A program made the translations under genes and the position numbers. A DNA stretch of 64,000 nt, from NCBI GenBank assembly GCA_036502625.1, contig DASXYG010000081.1, positions 3,785-67,784 of the forward strand. Reading direction: 5' to 3'. This DNA is from DASXYG01 sp036502625. Lineage in GTDB: Bacteria; Actinomycetota; Actinomycetes; Streptosporangiales; Streptosporangiaceae. The notes beneath the pieces are model-generated. The model saw only the letters and a program-made list of their open reading frames with translations, did not search any database and had not been told where the DNA came from. Every line of letters begins with the position of its first letter. The stretch's first letter is position 1. Of the stretch, positions 58,186-64,000 are shown piece after piece.

Positions 58186-58212
58186 TATATTCGACTACAT
58201 GTCTAATAGTCG
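58186..58212 (+). promoter_or_regulatory. Possible leaderless promoter and operator at the M24 gene start
   Basis: TATATT (58186-58191) ends 7 bases before the ATG at 58199, the spacing expected if transcription starts on the A of the start codon. An inverted repeat CGACTA (58192-58197) and TAGTCG (58207-58212), 9-base spacer, straddles the start, so a repressor could block it. Confidence 0.4.
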
Positions 58213-59050
58213 GGTCGCTCGGCTGACAGAGGACGAGATCGCGCGCTTCCGCGAGATGCAGCGCCTGGCGTACGCGGGGGCGCAGGAGGTCGCGGCCGGG
58301 CTCGAACCCGGCGTCACCGAACGCGAGGCGACCCGGCGGCTGCGCGCGACGCTGGTGGCCCGCGGGGTCGACGACTGGTTCCATGTGCCGTTCGCGTGGT
58401 TCGGCGACCGGTCCGCGTTCCGCGGGTTCTGGCTGCCGCACAAGTTCTTCGCCACCGGGCGGCGGCTGGAGGAGGGCATGCCGTTCATCCTCGACTGCGC
58501 CCCCATCCGCGCCGGCTACGTCGCCGATATCGGCTACGCCGGGTGCATCGGCGAGAACCGGATCTTCGAGCAGCTCATGACCGACCTGGCCGCGTACCGT
58601 ACGTTCATCCGCGAACGGGTCGCCGCGCGCGACACCTTCCGCGCCATCTACGAGGGCGTCGACGACCTGATCGCCCGCCAGGGGTACGACAACCGCCACC
58701 GCGTCTATCCCGGCCGGGTGATCGCCCATCAGGTGGGCGTGGTCAGGAAGCGCGGGCCGAAGCCGGTCGTCGCCGGGTTCGGGCTGCGCAGCCTGCGCAC
58801 CCTCGGCCAGGAGCTGATCCTCGAACGGCTGGAGGGCCGCTCGCCCCTGTGGGCCGACGGCCGCGCGTCCGACCACGCGCCCACCCCCGGCCTGTGGGCC
58901 GTCGAGCCGCACATCGGGTTCCGCGGCGTCGGCGTGAAGTTCGAGGAGATCCTGGTCGTCACCGAGGACGACGCCTACTGGCTCGACGACGACCTGCCCC
59001 ATGTGCGGCGCTGGGCGGCCGCTCCCCGCGCGACGGAGGTGTCCAGATGA
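58199..59050 (+). CDS. M24 family metallopeptidase-like protein
   Basis: A 283-residue creatinase/aminopeptidase-P fold protein. The chosen start MSNSRVARLTEDEIARFREM fits the family; GTG 58139, overlapping the selD stop as GTGA, would add 20 residues. Metal-site positions are partly visible (FILDCAPIRAGYVADIGYAG, VIAHQVGVVRKRG, PGLWAVEPHIGFRGVGVKFE, EEILVVTEDDAYWL). The gene stop overlaps the next start as ATGA. With the EphD-like and PF10118 genes it forms a conserved-looking actinobacterial operon, possibly for lipid or xenobiotic turnover; the substrate is unknown. Confidence 0.85.
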   Translation: MSNSRVARLTEDEIARFREMQRLAYAGAQEVAAGLEPGVTEREATRRLRATLVARGVDDWFHVPFAWFGDRSAFRGFWLPHKFFATGRRLEEGMPFILDCAPIRAGYVADIGYAGCIGENRIFEQLMTDLAAYRTFIRERVAARDTFRAIYEGVDDLIARQGYDNRHRVYPGRVIAHQVGVVRKRGPKPVVAGFGLRSLRTLGQELILERLEGRSPLWADGRASDHAPTPGLWAVEPHIGFRGVGVKFEEILVVTEDDAYWLDDDLPHVRRWAAAPRATEVSR

Positions 59051-60810
59051 CGCGGCGCACGATCCACCGCGGCGACGTTGAGCTCGCCGTCTACGAACGC
59101 GGCGACGCCGGCCGCCCCACGGTCCTCTGCGTCCACGGCTATCCCGACGACCACACCGTGTGGGACGGCGTCGCCGAGCGGCTGGCCGAGCGGTTCCACG
59201 TGGTGACGTACGACGTGCGCGGCAGCGGCACGTCCACGGCACCCCATGGCCGTGACGCCTACCGCGTGGCGGAACTGCGCGACGACCTGGCCGCCGTGCT
59301 CGACGCGGTCAGCCCGGACGCGCCGGTCCACCTGGTCGGCCACGACTGGGGGTCGGTGCAGGCGTGGGAGGCGGTCGCCGACGTACGGCTGCGGTCCCGG
59401 CTGGCGTCGTTCACGTCCATGTCGGGCCCGTGCCTCGACCACTTCGGGCAGTGGCTGGCCGCGCGCCGCCGGCTCCGCCCGTCCGACCTGCGCAAGCTGG
59501 TCTCCCAGCTCGCCCGGTCGTGGTACATCGGGTTCTTCCAGCTCCCCGTGCTGCCGGTGCTCGCCGCGCGGTCCGGGTTCCTCGGCGCGATCGTCCGGGT
59601 GATGCAGCGCATCGAGGGCACACCGCCCGCCAGGGTGCGGCCGGGCGGCGCCAGGTGGGGGATCGAGATGTACCGGGCCAACGCCCACCGCGCCCGCCAC
59701 CCGGGCCATCGGCGTACGACCGTGCCGGTCCAGGTCGTCGTCGCGCAGCGGGACGCCTACATCACGCCCGCGCTCGCCGAGGAGGCCGTCAACTGGGCGT
59801 CGCAGGCCTGGTGCCGCGAGATCCCCACCGGGCACTGGGCGCCGCGCAGCCACCCGGGGGTGATCGCGCGGCTGGTGGGGGAGTTCGCCGACCACGTTGA
59901 CGGTGCGCCGCCGGCCCGCGGGCTCGCCCGGGCGCGCGTCCGCGCGGGCCGCGCGGCGTTCGACGACCGGCTCGTGCTGGTCACCGGCGCGGGCAGCGGC
60001 ATCGGGCGGGCCACCGCGCTGGCGTTCGCCGAGCGCGGCGCCGAGGTCGTCGCGGTCGACATCGACGCCGAGGCGGCGCAGCGTACGGCCCGGCTCGTCG
60101 GCCTGGTCGGCCCGCCGGGCCACGACTACGCGGTCGACGTGTCCGACGGGGAGGCGATGGCCAAGCTGGCCGACGCGGTCCGCACCGCCCACGGCGTGCC
60201 CGACATCGTGGTGAACAACGCCGGCATCGCGGTGGCGGGGCCGTTCCTCGAGGTGGGCCTGGCCGACTGGGAGCGCATCGTCGACGTGAACCTCTGGGGC
60301 GTCATCCACGGCACGCGGCTGTTCGGCGGGCAGCTCGCCGAGCGTGGCGAGGGCGGCCACATCGTGAACATCGCCTCGGCCGCGGCGTACGCGCCGTCGC
60401 GTGTGCTGTCCGCCTACTCGGTCACGAAAGCCGCCGTATTGATGCTCGATCAGTGTGTCCGTCCCGAGTTCGCGTCCTATGGTGTTGGCGTGACCACGAT
60501 CTGCCCCGGTTTCGTGGCAACATCCATCACGCGGACGGCCCGGTTCGCCGGCACCGGCGGCGCGGAGCAGGAGCGGCTGCGCCGGTGGTCCACCCGCGCG
60601 CTCGGCCTGCGCCGATATCCCCCGGAGCGGGTGGCGCGGCGCATCGTCGCGGCCGTCCTCCGTGACGAGGCCGTCGTGCCGGTGACGCCCGAGGCGCGCG
60701 CGCTCGCCGTGCTCGGGCGGCTGTCCCCGGCCGCGCTGCGCGGCCTCGCCCGTGCGCCGCTGCCGCCGTTCGGCGGCCGGCCGTCCCGAGCCAACGGAGC
60801 CCCCCGATGA
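59047..60810 (+). CDS. Alpha/beta hydrolase - SDR fusion (EphD-like)
   Basis: A 587-residue two-domain protein with the layout of Mycobacterium tuberculosis EphD. Residues 1-285: epoxide-hydrolase-like alpha/beta hydrolase with LCVHGYPDDHTVWDGVAERL, YDVRGSGTSTAPHGRDAY, nucleophile Asp100 in HLVGHDWGSVQAWEAV and the His in EIPTGHWAPRSHP. Residues 305-587: SDR with VLVTGAGSGIGRATALAFAE, NNAGIAVAGPFLEV, and the catalytic Tyr457 and Lys461 (AYSVTKAAVLML). EphD takes part in mycolic-acid and epoxide metabolism in mycobacteria; here the substrate is unknown. Linked by ATGA overlaps on both sides. Confidence 0.92.
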   Translation: MTRRTIHRGDVELAVYERGDAGRPTVLCVHGYPDDHTVWDGVAERLAERFHVVTYDVRGSGTSTAPHGRDAYRVAELRDDLAAVLDAVSPDAPVHLVGHDWGSVQAWEAVADVRLRSRLASFTSMSGPCLDHFGQWLAARRRLRPSDLRKLVSQLARSWYIGFFQLPVLPVLAARSGFLGAIVRVMQRIEGTPPARVRPGGARWGIEMYRANAHRARHPGHRRTTVPVQVVVAQRDAYITPALAEEAVNWASQAWCREIPTGHWAPRSHPGVIARLVGEFADHVDGAPPARGLARARVRAGRAAFDDRLVLVTGAGSGIGRATALAFAERGAEVVAVDIDAEAAQRTARLVGLVGPPGHDYAVDVSDGEAMAKLADAVRTAHGVPDIVVNNAGIAVAGPFLEVGLADWERIVDVNLWGVIHGTRLFGGQLAERGEGGHIVNIASAAAYAPSRVLSAYSVTKAAVLMLDQCVRPEFASYGVGVTTICPGFVATSITRTARFAGTGGAEQERLRRWSTRALGLRRYPPERVARRIVAAVLRDEAVVPVTPEARALAVLGRLSPAALRGLARAPLPPFGGRPSRANGAPR

Positions 60811-61718
60811 CCGATACCGAACCCGTGCCGACCTCCGTGGAGCTGCACCCCCGGCGGGTGCGGTTCGAGTGGGAGGAGACGCCGCTGCACTGGGTGCCCG
60901 GCGATCCCTTCACCACGCACCTGCTCAACGTGCTGCACATGCTGTTGCCCGCCGGCGAGCGCTGGTTCGTCCACGTCTACAAGCAGGCGCTGCCGCTCAT
61001 CCGCGACCAGCGGTTGTACGACGACGTCAAGGGCTTCATGGGCCAGGAGGGCACGCACGCCGTCGCCCACCAGCGCGTCCTGGAGCACATGAAGGAGCAG
61101 GGCCTCGACCCCGATCCGTACGTCGAGCAGGTCGAGTGGATGTTCACGAAGCTGCTCGGCGACGACAGCGCGCCGCCGATGGCGCGCGAGTGGTGGCTGC
61201 TGGAGCGCGTCGCGATCATCGCGGCCATCGAGCACTTCACCGCGGTCCTCGGGCAGTGGATCCTGCACTCCGAGGGGCTGGACCGCGCCGGTGCGGACCC
61301 CGTGATGCTGGACCTCCTGCGATGGCACGGCGCGGAGGAGGTGGAGCACCGCTCGGTCGCGTACGACGTGTTCGACCACCTCGACGGGCGCTACGGCAGG
61401 CGGCTGCGCGCGATGGCGATGACCGTGCCGATCATGGCGTGGCTGTGGAAGCGGGGCGTCATGTACCTCGTCACCGCCGACCCGTCCGTCACGAGGGCCC
61501 GCCCGCGCGTGCGCGACCTGATGCGCGCCAGCCGGGCCGACATGTTCCCCGGCCTGCGCGAGCTGGGCGCCGCCATCCCGCGCTACCTCCGCCCCCGGTT
61601 CCACCCCAGCCAGGAGGGCTCCCTGAAGCCCGCGCTCGACTACATCGAGATCTCCCCGGCGCACCGGGCGTTCGAGGAGTACGCCGCGGCGCGGGCGGCA
61701 CGCGCCGGGAAGGGGTGA
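60807..61718 (+). CDS. PF10118 predicted metal-dependent hydrolase
   Basis: A 303-residue, mostly helical protein with a ferritin-like set of metal ligands: VKGFMGQEGTHAVAHQRVLE, AIIAAIEHFTAVLGQWIL and LRWHGAEEVEHRSVAYDVFD (EExxH). It begins TDTEPVPTSVELHPRRVRFE. The Pfam family is named a predicted metal-dependent hydrolase, but the Glu/His pattern also fits a di-iron oxidase; the activity is not established. It ends the operon with the M24 and EphD-like genes (ATGA overlap). Confidence 0.88.
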   Translation: MTDTEPVPTSVELHPRRVRFEWEETPLHWVPGDPFTTHLLNVLHMLLPAGERWFVHVYKQALPLIRDQRLYDDVKGFMGQEGTHAVAHQRVLEHMKEQGLDPDPYVEQVEWMFTKLLGDDSAPPMAREWWLLERVAIIAAIEHFTAVLGQWILHSEGLDRAGADPVMLDLLRWHGAEEVEHRSVAYDVFDHLDGRYGRRLRAMAMTVPIMAWLWKRGVMYLVTADPSVTRARPRVRDLMRASRADMFPGLRELGAAIPRYLRPRFHPSQEGSLKPALDYIEISPAHRAFEEYAAARAARAGKG

Positions 61719-61800
61719 AGCGGCTGGAGAGGAGTGCGTCCGGGACGGGCGCGGCCGGAGGTGGGCGCCGGGGCGTGCGGAGCGTACGGCCGGTGTCGCG

Positions 61801-62850
61801 TCAGAGGTTGGCGAAACCGGAGATGGCGGCCTTGATGCGGTCGATTTCGCGCGGGTCGGAGATTCCCTGGAGGTCGCGGCGGGGGGTGTAGGGGGCTTCC
61901 AGACGGTGGGCTTCTTCGTCGGTGATGTCGAGGTCGAGTGAGGCGACGGCGTCGTCGATCTGCTGGATGGTGCGGGCGCCGACGAGCGGGGCCGCGACGA
62001 CGGGGTTGCGGCGCAGCCAGGCCAGGGCGACCTGGGCGCGCGTGACACCGCGGGCCTCGGCGATGGCGCCGACCTCGGCGAGGATGGCGTGGTCGCTGTC
62101 GGCGTCGGCCCGGTAGAGCATGTCGGCGTAGGCGCCGTCGGTGGCGGCGCGCTGGGTGGCGTTCGCCTGGTCGGCCGGGCGTGCGAGGCGGCCGCGGGCG
62201 AGGGGGCTCCAGACCATGGTGGCGACCCCTTCGTCGGCGCAGAGCGGGAGCATCTCGCGCTCCTCCTCGCGGGCCAGGAGGTTGTAGTGGTCCTGCATGG
62301 TGACGAACCGGGCCCAGCCGTGGCGCTCCTGGAGGTGGAGGGCCTTGGCGAACTGCCAGGCGTGCATGGAGGAGGCGCCCAGGTAGCGGGCCTTGCCGGC
62401 CTTCACCACGTCGTGCAGGGCCTCAAGGGTCTCCTCGAGCGGGGTGTCGGGGTCGAGGCGGTGGATCATGTAGACGTCGACGTGGTCGGTGCCGAGGCGG
62501 CGGAGGCTGTTGTCGATCTCGGCCATGATCGCCTTGCGGGACAGGCCGCCGCCGTTGGGGCTGCCGGGGCGCATGGCGTGGCGGAGCTTGGTGGTGATGA
62601 CGACGTCGTCGCGGTTCGCGAAGTCCTTCAGCGCGCGGCCGAGGATCTCCTCGCTGGAGCCGTAGGAGTAGAGGTTCGCGGTGTCGAAGAAGTTGATGCC
62701 CGCTTCGAGGGCGTGCTTGATGAGGGGGCGGCTCGACTCCTCGTCCAGGGACCAGACGGGGTGGCCGCGGTCGGGTTCGCCGTACGTCATGGCGCCGATG
62801 GCGACCGGGGAGACGTCGAGGCCGGTGTGGCCGAGTTTGATGTAGCGCAC
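61801..62850 (-). CDS. Aldo/keto reductase
   Basis: A 349-residue NADPH-dependent reductase with a TIM-barrel fold; GTG 62850 follows AGGAG. The catalytic tetrad is complete: Asp56 and Tyr61 (INFFDTANLYSYGSSEE), Lys88 (VVITTKLRH) and His130 (DVYMIHRLDPDTP). The C-terminal cofactor-binding part (AWLRRNPVVAAPLVGARTIQ) is typical of the AKR11/YajO-like group. It is divergent from a TetR gene with two strong palindromes between, so it is probably induced by a small electrophile or carbonyl compound sensed by that repressor. Confidence 0.94.
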   Translation of the reverse strand: MRYIKLGHTGLDVSPVAIGAMTYGEPDRGHPVWSLDEESSRPLIKHALEAGINFFDTANLYSYGSSEEILGRALKDFANRDDVVITTKLRHAMRPGSPNGGGLSRKAIMAEIDNSLRRLGTDHVDVYMIHRLDPDTPLEETLEALHDVVKAGKARYLGASSMHAWQFAKALHLQERHGWARFVTMQDHYNLLAREEEREMLPLCADEGVATMVWSPLARGRLARPADQANATQRAATDGAYADMLYRADADSDHAILAEVGAIAEARGVTRAQVALAWLRRNPVVAAPLVGARTIQQIDDAVASLDLDITDEEAHRLEAPYTPRRDLQGISDPREIDRIKAAISGFANL

Positions 62851-62879
62851 GGTGGCTCCTACAGTGGAGTGAGCGCAAG

Positions 62880-62927
62880 CGGAGAGTTCTCCGGTTGACC
62901 TGAACGACGCTAACGGAGAACTCTCCG
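62880..62927. promoter_or_regulatory. Pair of TetR-type operators, AKR/TetR divergent promoter
   Basis: CGGAGAGTTCTCCG (62880-62893) and CGGAGAACTCTCCG (62914-62927) have the same 6-bp arms around a 2-base centre, GT in one and AC in the other, so each is the reverse complement of the other. The centres are 34 bp apart. Confidence 0.8.
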
Positions 62928-62964
62928 GATAGCAAATGGACGATTCCGTACGGCAGGAGGACCC

Positions 62965-63516
62965 GTGCCCGACGCGGCGCCGCAGCGTTCCGACGCGCTG
63001 AAGAACCGGGAGGCGATCCTCCAGGTCGCCCACGACGCGCTCGCCGAGTCCGGGGACGCCTCGCTCAACTCGATCGCCAAGCGGGCGGGGGTGGGGGCCG
63101 GCACGCTCTACCGGCACTTCCCGACCCGTGAGGCGCTGATCCTGGAGGTCCACTGGCACGACATGGAGCGCCTCGTCGACTCCGTGCCGGAGGTCCTCGC
63201 CGCGCATGCGCCGCTGGACGCGCTGCGGCACTGGTTCATCACGCTCGCCTCTTACGTGCGCATCAAGCACGGCCTCGGGGAGGCGCTGAACTCCGCCGCC
63301 GCGCAGCGGGTCATCAGCGCCTCGTGGCCTCCCGTCACCGCGGCCGTCCGCCAACTCCTCGAGGCATGTGAGCGCGCGGGCGAGATACGTCCCGGCATCG
63401 ATCCGGTGGACGTGATCATGCTCATGAGCTGCCTCTGGCGGACGCCGGACGGCCCGGAGGGCGCCGCACAGGCCGACCGCCTGATGGAACTGGCCATCGA
63501 GGGGTTCCGGCCGTGA
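62965..63516 (+). CDS. TetR family transcriptional regulator
   Basis: A 183-residue repressor; GTG 62965 follows AGGAGG. The DNA-binding part is NREAILQVAHDALAESGDAS then LNSIAKRAGVGAGTLYRHFP and TREALILEVHWHDMERLVD. The C-terminal domain (HWFITLASYVRIKHGLGEAL, QLLEACERAGEIRPGIDPVD, VIMLMSCLWRTPDGPEGAAQ) matches the TetR_C group often found beside aldo/keto reductases and oxidoreductases. It most likely represses itself and the aldo/keto reductase through the two palindromes. Confidence 0.94.
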   Translation: MPDAAPQRSDALKNREAILQVAHDALAESGDASLNSIAKRAGVGAGTLYRHFPTREALILEVHWHDMERLVDSVPEVLAAHAPLDALRHWFITLASYVRIKHGLGEALNSAAAQRVISASWPPVTAAVRQLLEACERAGEIRPGIDPVDVIMLMSCLWRTPDGPEGAAQADRLMELAIEGFRP

Positions 63517-63623
63517 TCGTGACGGGCGCGGGCTGCTGGCCGTGAGCGCGGTTGGGTGCGGCGCCGGGGCGTGAGCACAGAGGATCTGTACGCCCGGCCC
63601 CGCCCCCGCACGAGATCATCCCT

Positions 63624-63648
63624 GCTGAGAGCCCAAGGGGCTCTCAGC
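63624..63648. terminator. Perfect 11-bp hairpin downstream of the TetR gene
   Basis: GCTGAGAGCCC pairs with GGGCTCTCAGC around a 3-base loop, 107 bp past the TetR stop. There is no T-run. The stretch from 63517 to 63623 holds no gene that I can support. Confidence 0.7.
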
Positions 63649-63664
63649 GCGTGACGCTGCCTAG

Positions 63665-63704
63665 TGCTCCCGTGCTCCCGTGCTCCCGTGCTCCCGTGCT
63701 CCCG
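63665..63704. repeat. Tandem repeat, 8-bp unit TGCTCCCG x5
   Basis: Five exact copies. The following 28 bases (GGTCGCGT, GGTCGCGG, GCTCGCGA and so on) keep the same 8-bp step with changed units, leading into the next array. Confidence 0.9.
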
Positions 63705-63732
63705 GGTCGCGTGGTCGCGGGCTCGCGACCCG

Positions 63733-63840
63733 CGGGGTCCTGGAGGTGCGGGGTCCTGGAGGTGCGGGGTCCTGGAGGTGCGGGGTCCTGGAGGTGCGGG
63801 GTCCTGGAGGTGCGGGGTCCTGGAGGTGCGGGGTCCTGGA
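63733..63840. repeat. Tandem repeat, 16-bp unit CGGGGTCCTGGAGGTG, six copies plus a partial
   Basis: Six identical 16-bp units (63733-63828) and a 12-base start of a seventh, which runs into the CCCCTGGA array. Confidence 0.9.
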
Positions 63841-63927
63841 CCCCTGGACCCCTGGACCCCTGGACCCCTGGACCCCTGGACCCCTGGACCCCTGGACCCC
63901 TGGACCCCTGGACCCCTGGACCCCTGG
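63841..63927. repeat. Tandem repeat, 8-bp unit CCCCTGGA, ten copies plus a partial
   Basis: Ten exact copies (63841-63920) and CCCCTGG of an eleventh. The array joins the previous and next ones without spacer. Confidence 0.9.
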
Positions 63928-64000
63928 TGTCTCGGGGGTGCGGTGTCTCGGGGGTGCGGTGTCTCGGGGGTGCGGTGTCTCGGGGGTGCGGTGTCTCGGG
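63928..64000. repeat. Tandem repeat, 16-bp unit TGTCTCGGGGGTGCGG, four copies plus a partial, cut by window edge
   Basis: Four exact copies (63928-63991) and part of a fifth. The array continues past the end of the window. No gene is visible from 63649 to 64000. Confidence 0.9.

Noticed and set aside
63665..64000. CRISPR array
   Set aside because: Units of 8 and 16 bp are directly adjacent with no unique spacers and no cas genes nearby.

Overview
This window is high-GC actinobacterial DNA. The evidence is dense, mostly TGA-stopped genes with GTG/TTG starts, frequent 4-bp ATGA/GTGA overlaps, a very common cgtacg word, and family content typical of filamentous actinomycetes: MHS-type MFS carriers, FCD-GntR, IclR and PucR regulators, CaiB/BaiF CoA transferases, DUF917 and hydantoinase genes, and a lipase maturation factor. 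A Streptosporangiales or Thermomonosporaceae-like host is my inference, not something I could test.

Layout. 1-4020: end of a CoA transferase gene, an IclR regulator, and a Ni/Co ECF transporter operon with a Nur-box-like operator that points to nickel. 4.2-9.2 kb: a PAP2 phosphatase and a MarR regulator coupled to a fused two-half ABC exporter. 9.2-17.5 kb: an MFS carrier, a formamidase-like protein, an amidase/enoyl-CoA hydratase/CoA-transferase operon with a divergent GntR regulator, and an orphan cytochrome b (QcrB) gene with a perfect palindrome at its start. 17.6-20.6 kb: a secreted subtilase, an Imm11-like protein and a LURP-one-related protein. 20.6-28.3 kb: an MFS carrier, an FCD regulator and a divergent operon of a ThDP enzyme plus HyuA/HyuB. 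28.3-31.7 kb: an orphan response regulator, a lactonase and a secreted C39-like/FG-GAP protein. 31.8-40.4 kb: a purine/hydantoin-type catabolic locus with an NCS1 permease, a short HyuA, a tandem DUF917 pair, a LysE exporter, and a third DUF917 gene coupled to a PucR regulator.

40.5-58.1 kb is the most striking part: a selenocysteine island. It encodes a formate dehydrogenase whose alpha subunit is read through an in-frame TGA followed by a bacterial SECIS hairpin with a GGTCT loop, placed exactly as in E. coli fdhF. Its iron-sulfur and membrane subunits follow. Further along are selB, selA, the UCA-anticodon tRNA-Sec gene (selC) and selD, so every dedicated component of bacterial selenocysteine insertion is present. 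The 3' end of selC has been an integration site: a diverged copy of the tRNA 3' half lies about 1.37 kb away, and between the two copies are a broken tyrosine integrase and a lower-GC DUF4760 membrane gene.

58.2-63.5 kb: an operon of an M24 peptidase-like protein, an EphD-like hydrolase-SDR fusion and a PF10118 putative metal-dependent hydrolase, then an aldo/keto reductase divergent from a TetR gene with two matched palindromic operators. The last 340 bases are a chain of different tandem repeats that all keep an 8-bp period and run off the window edge.
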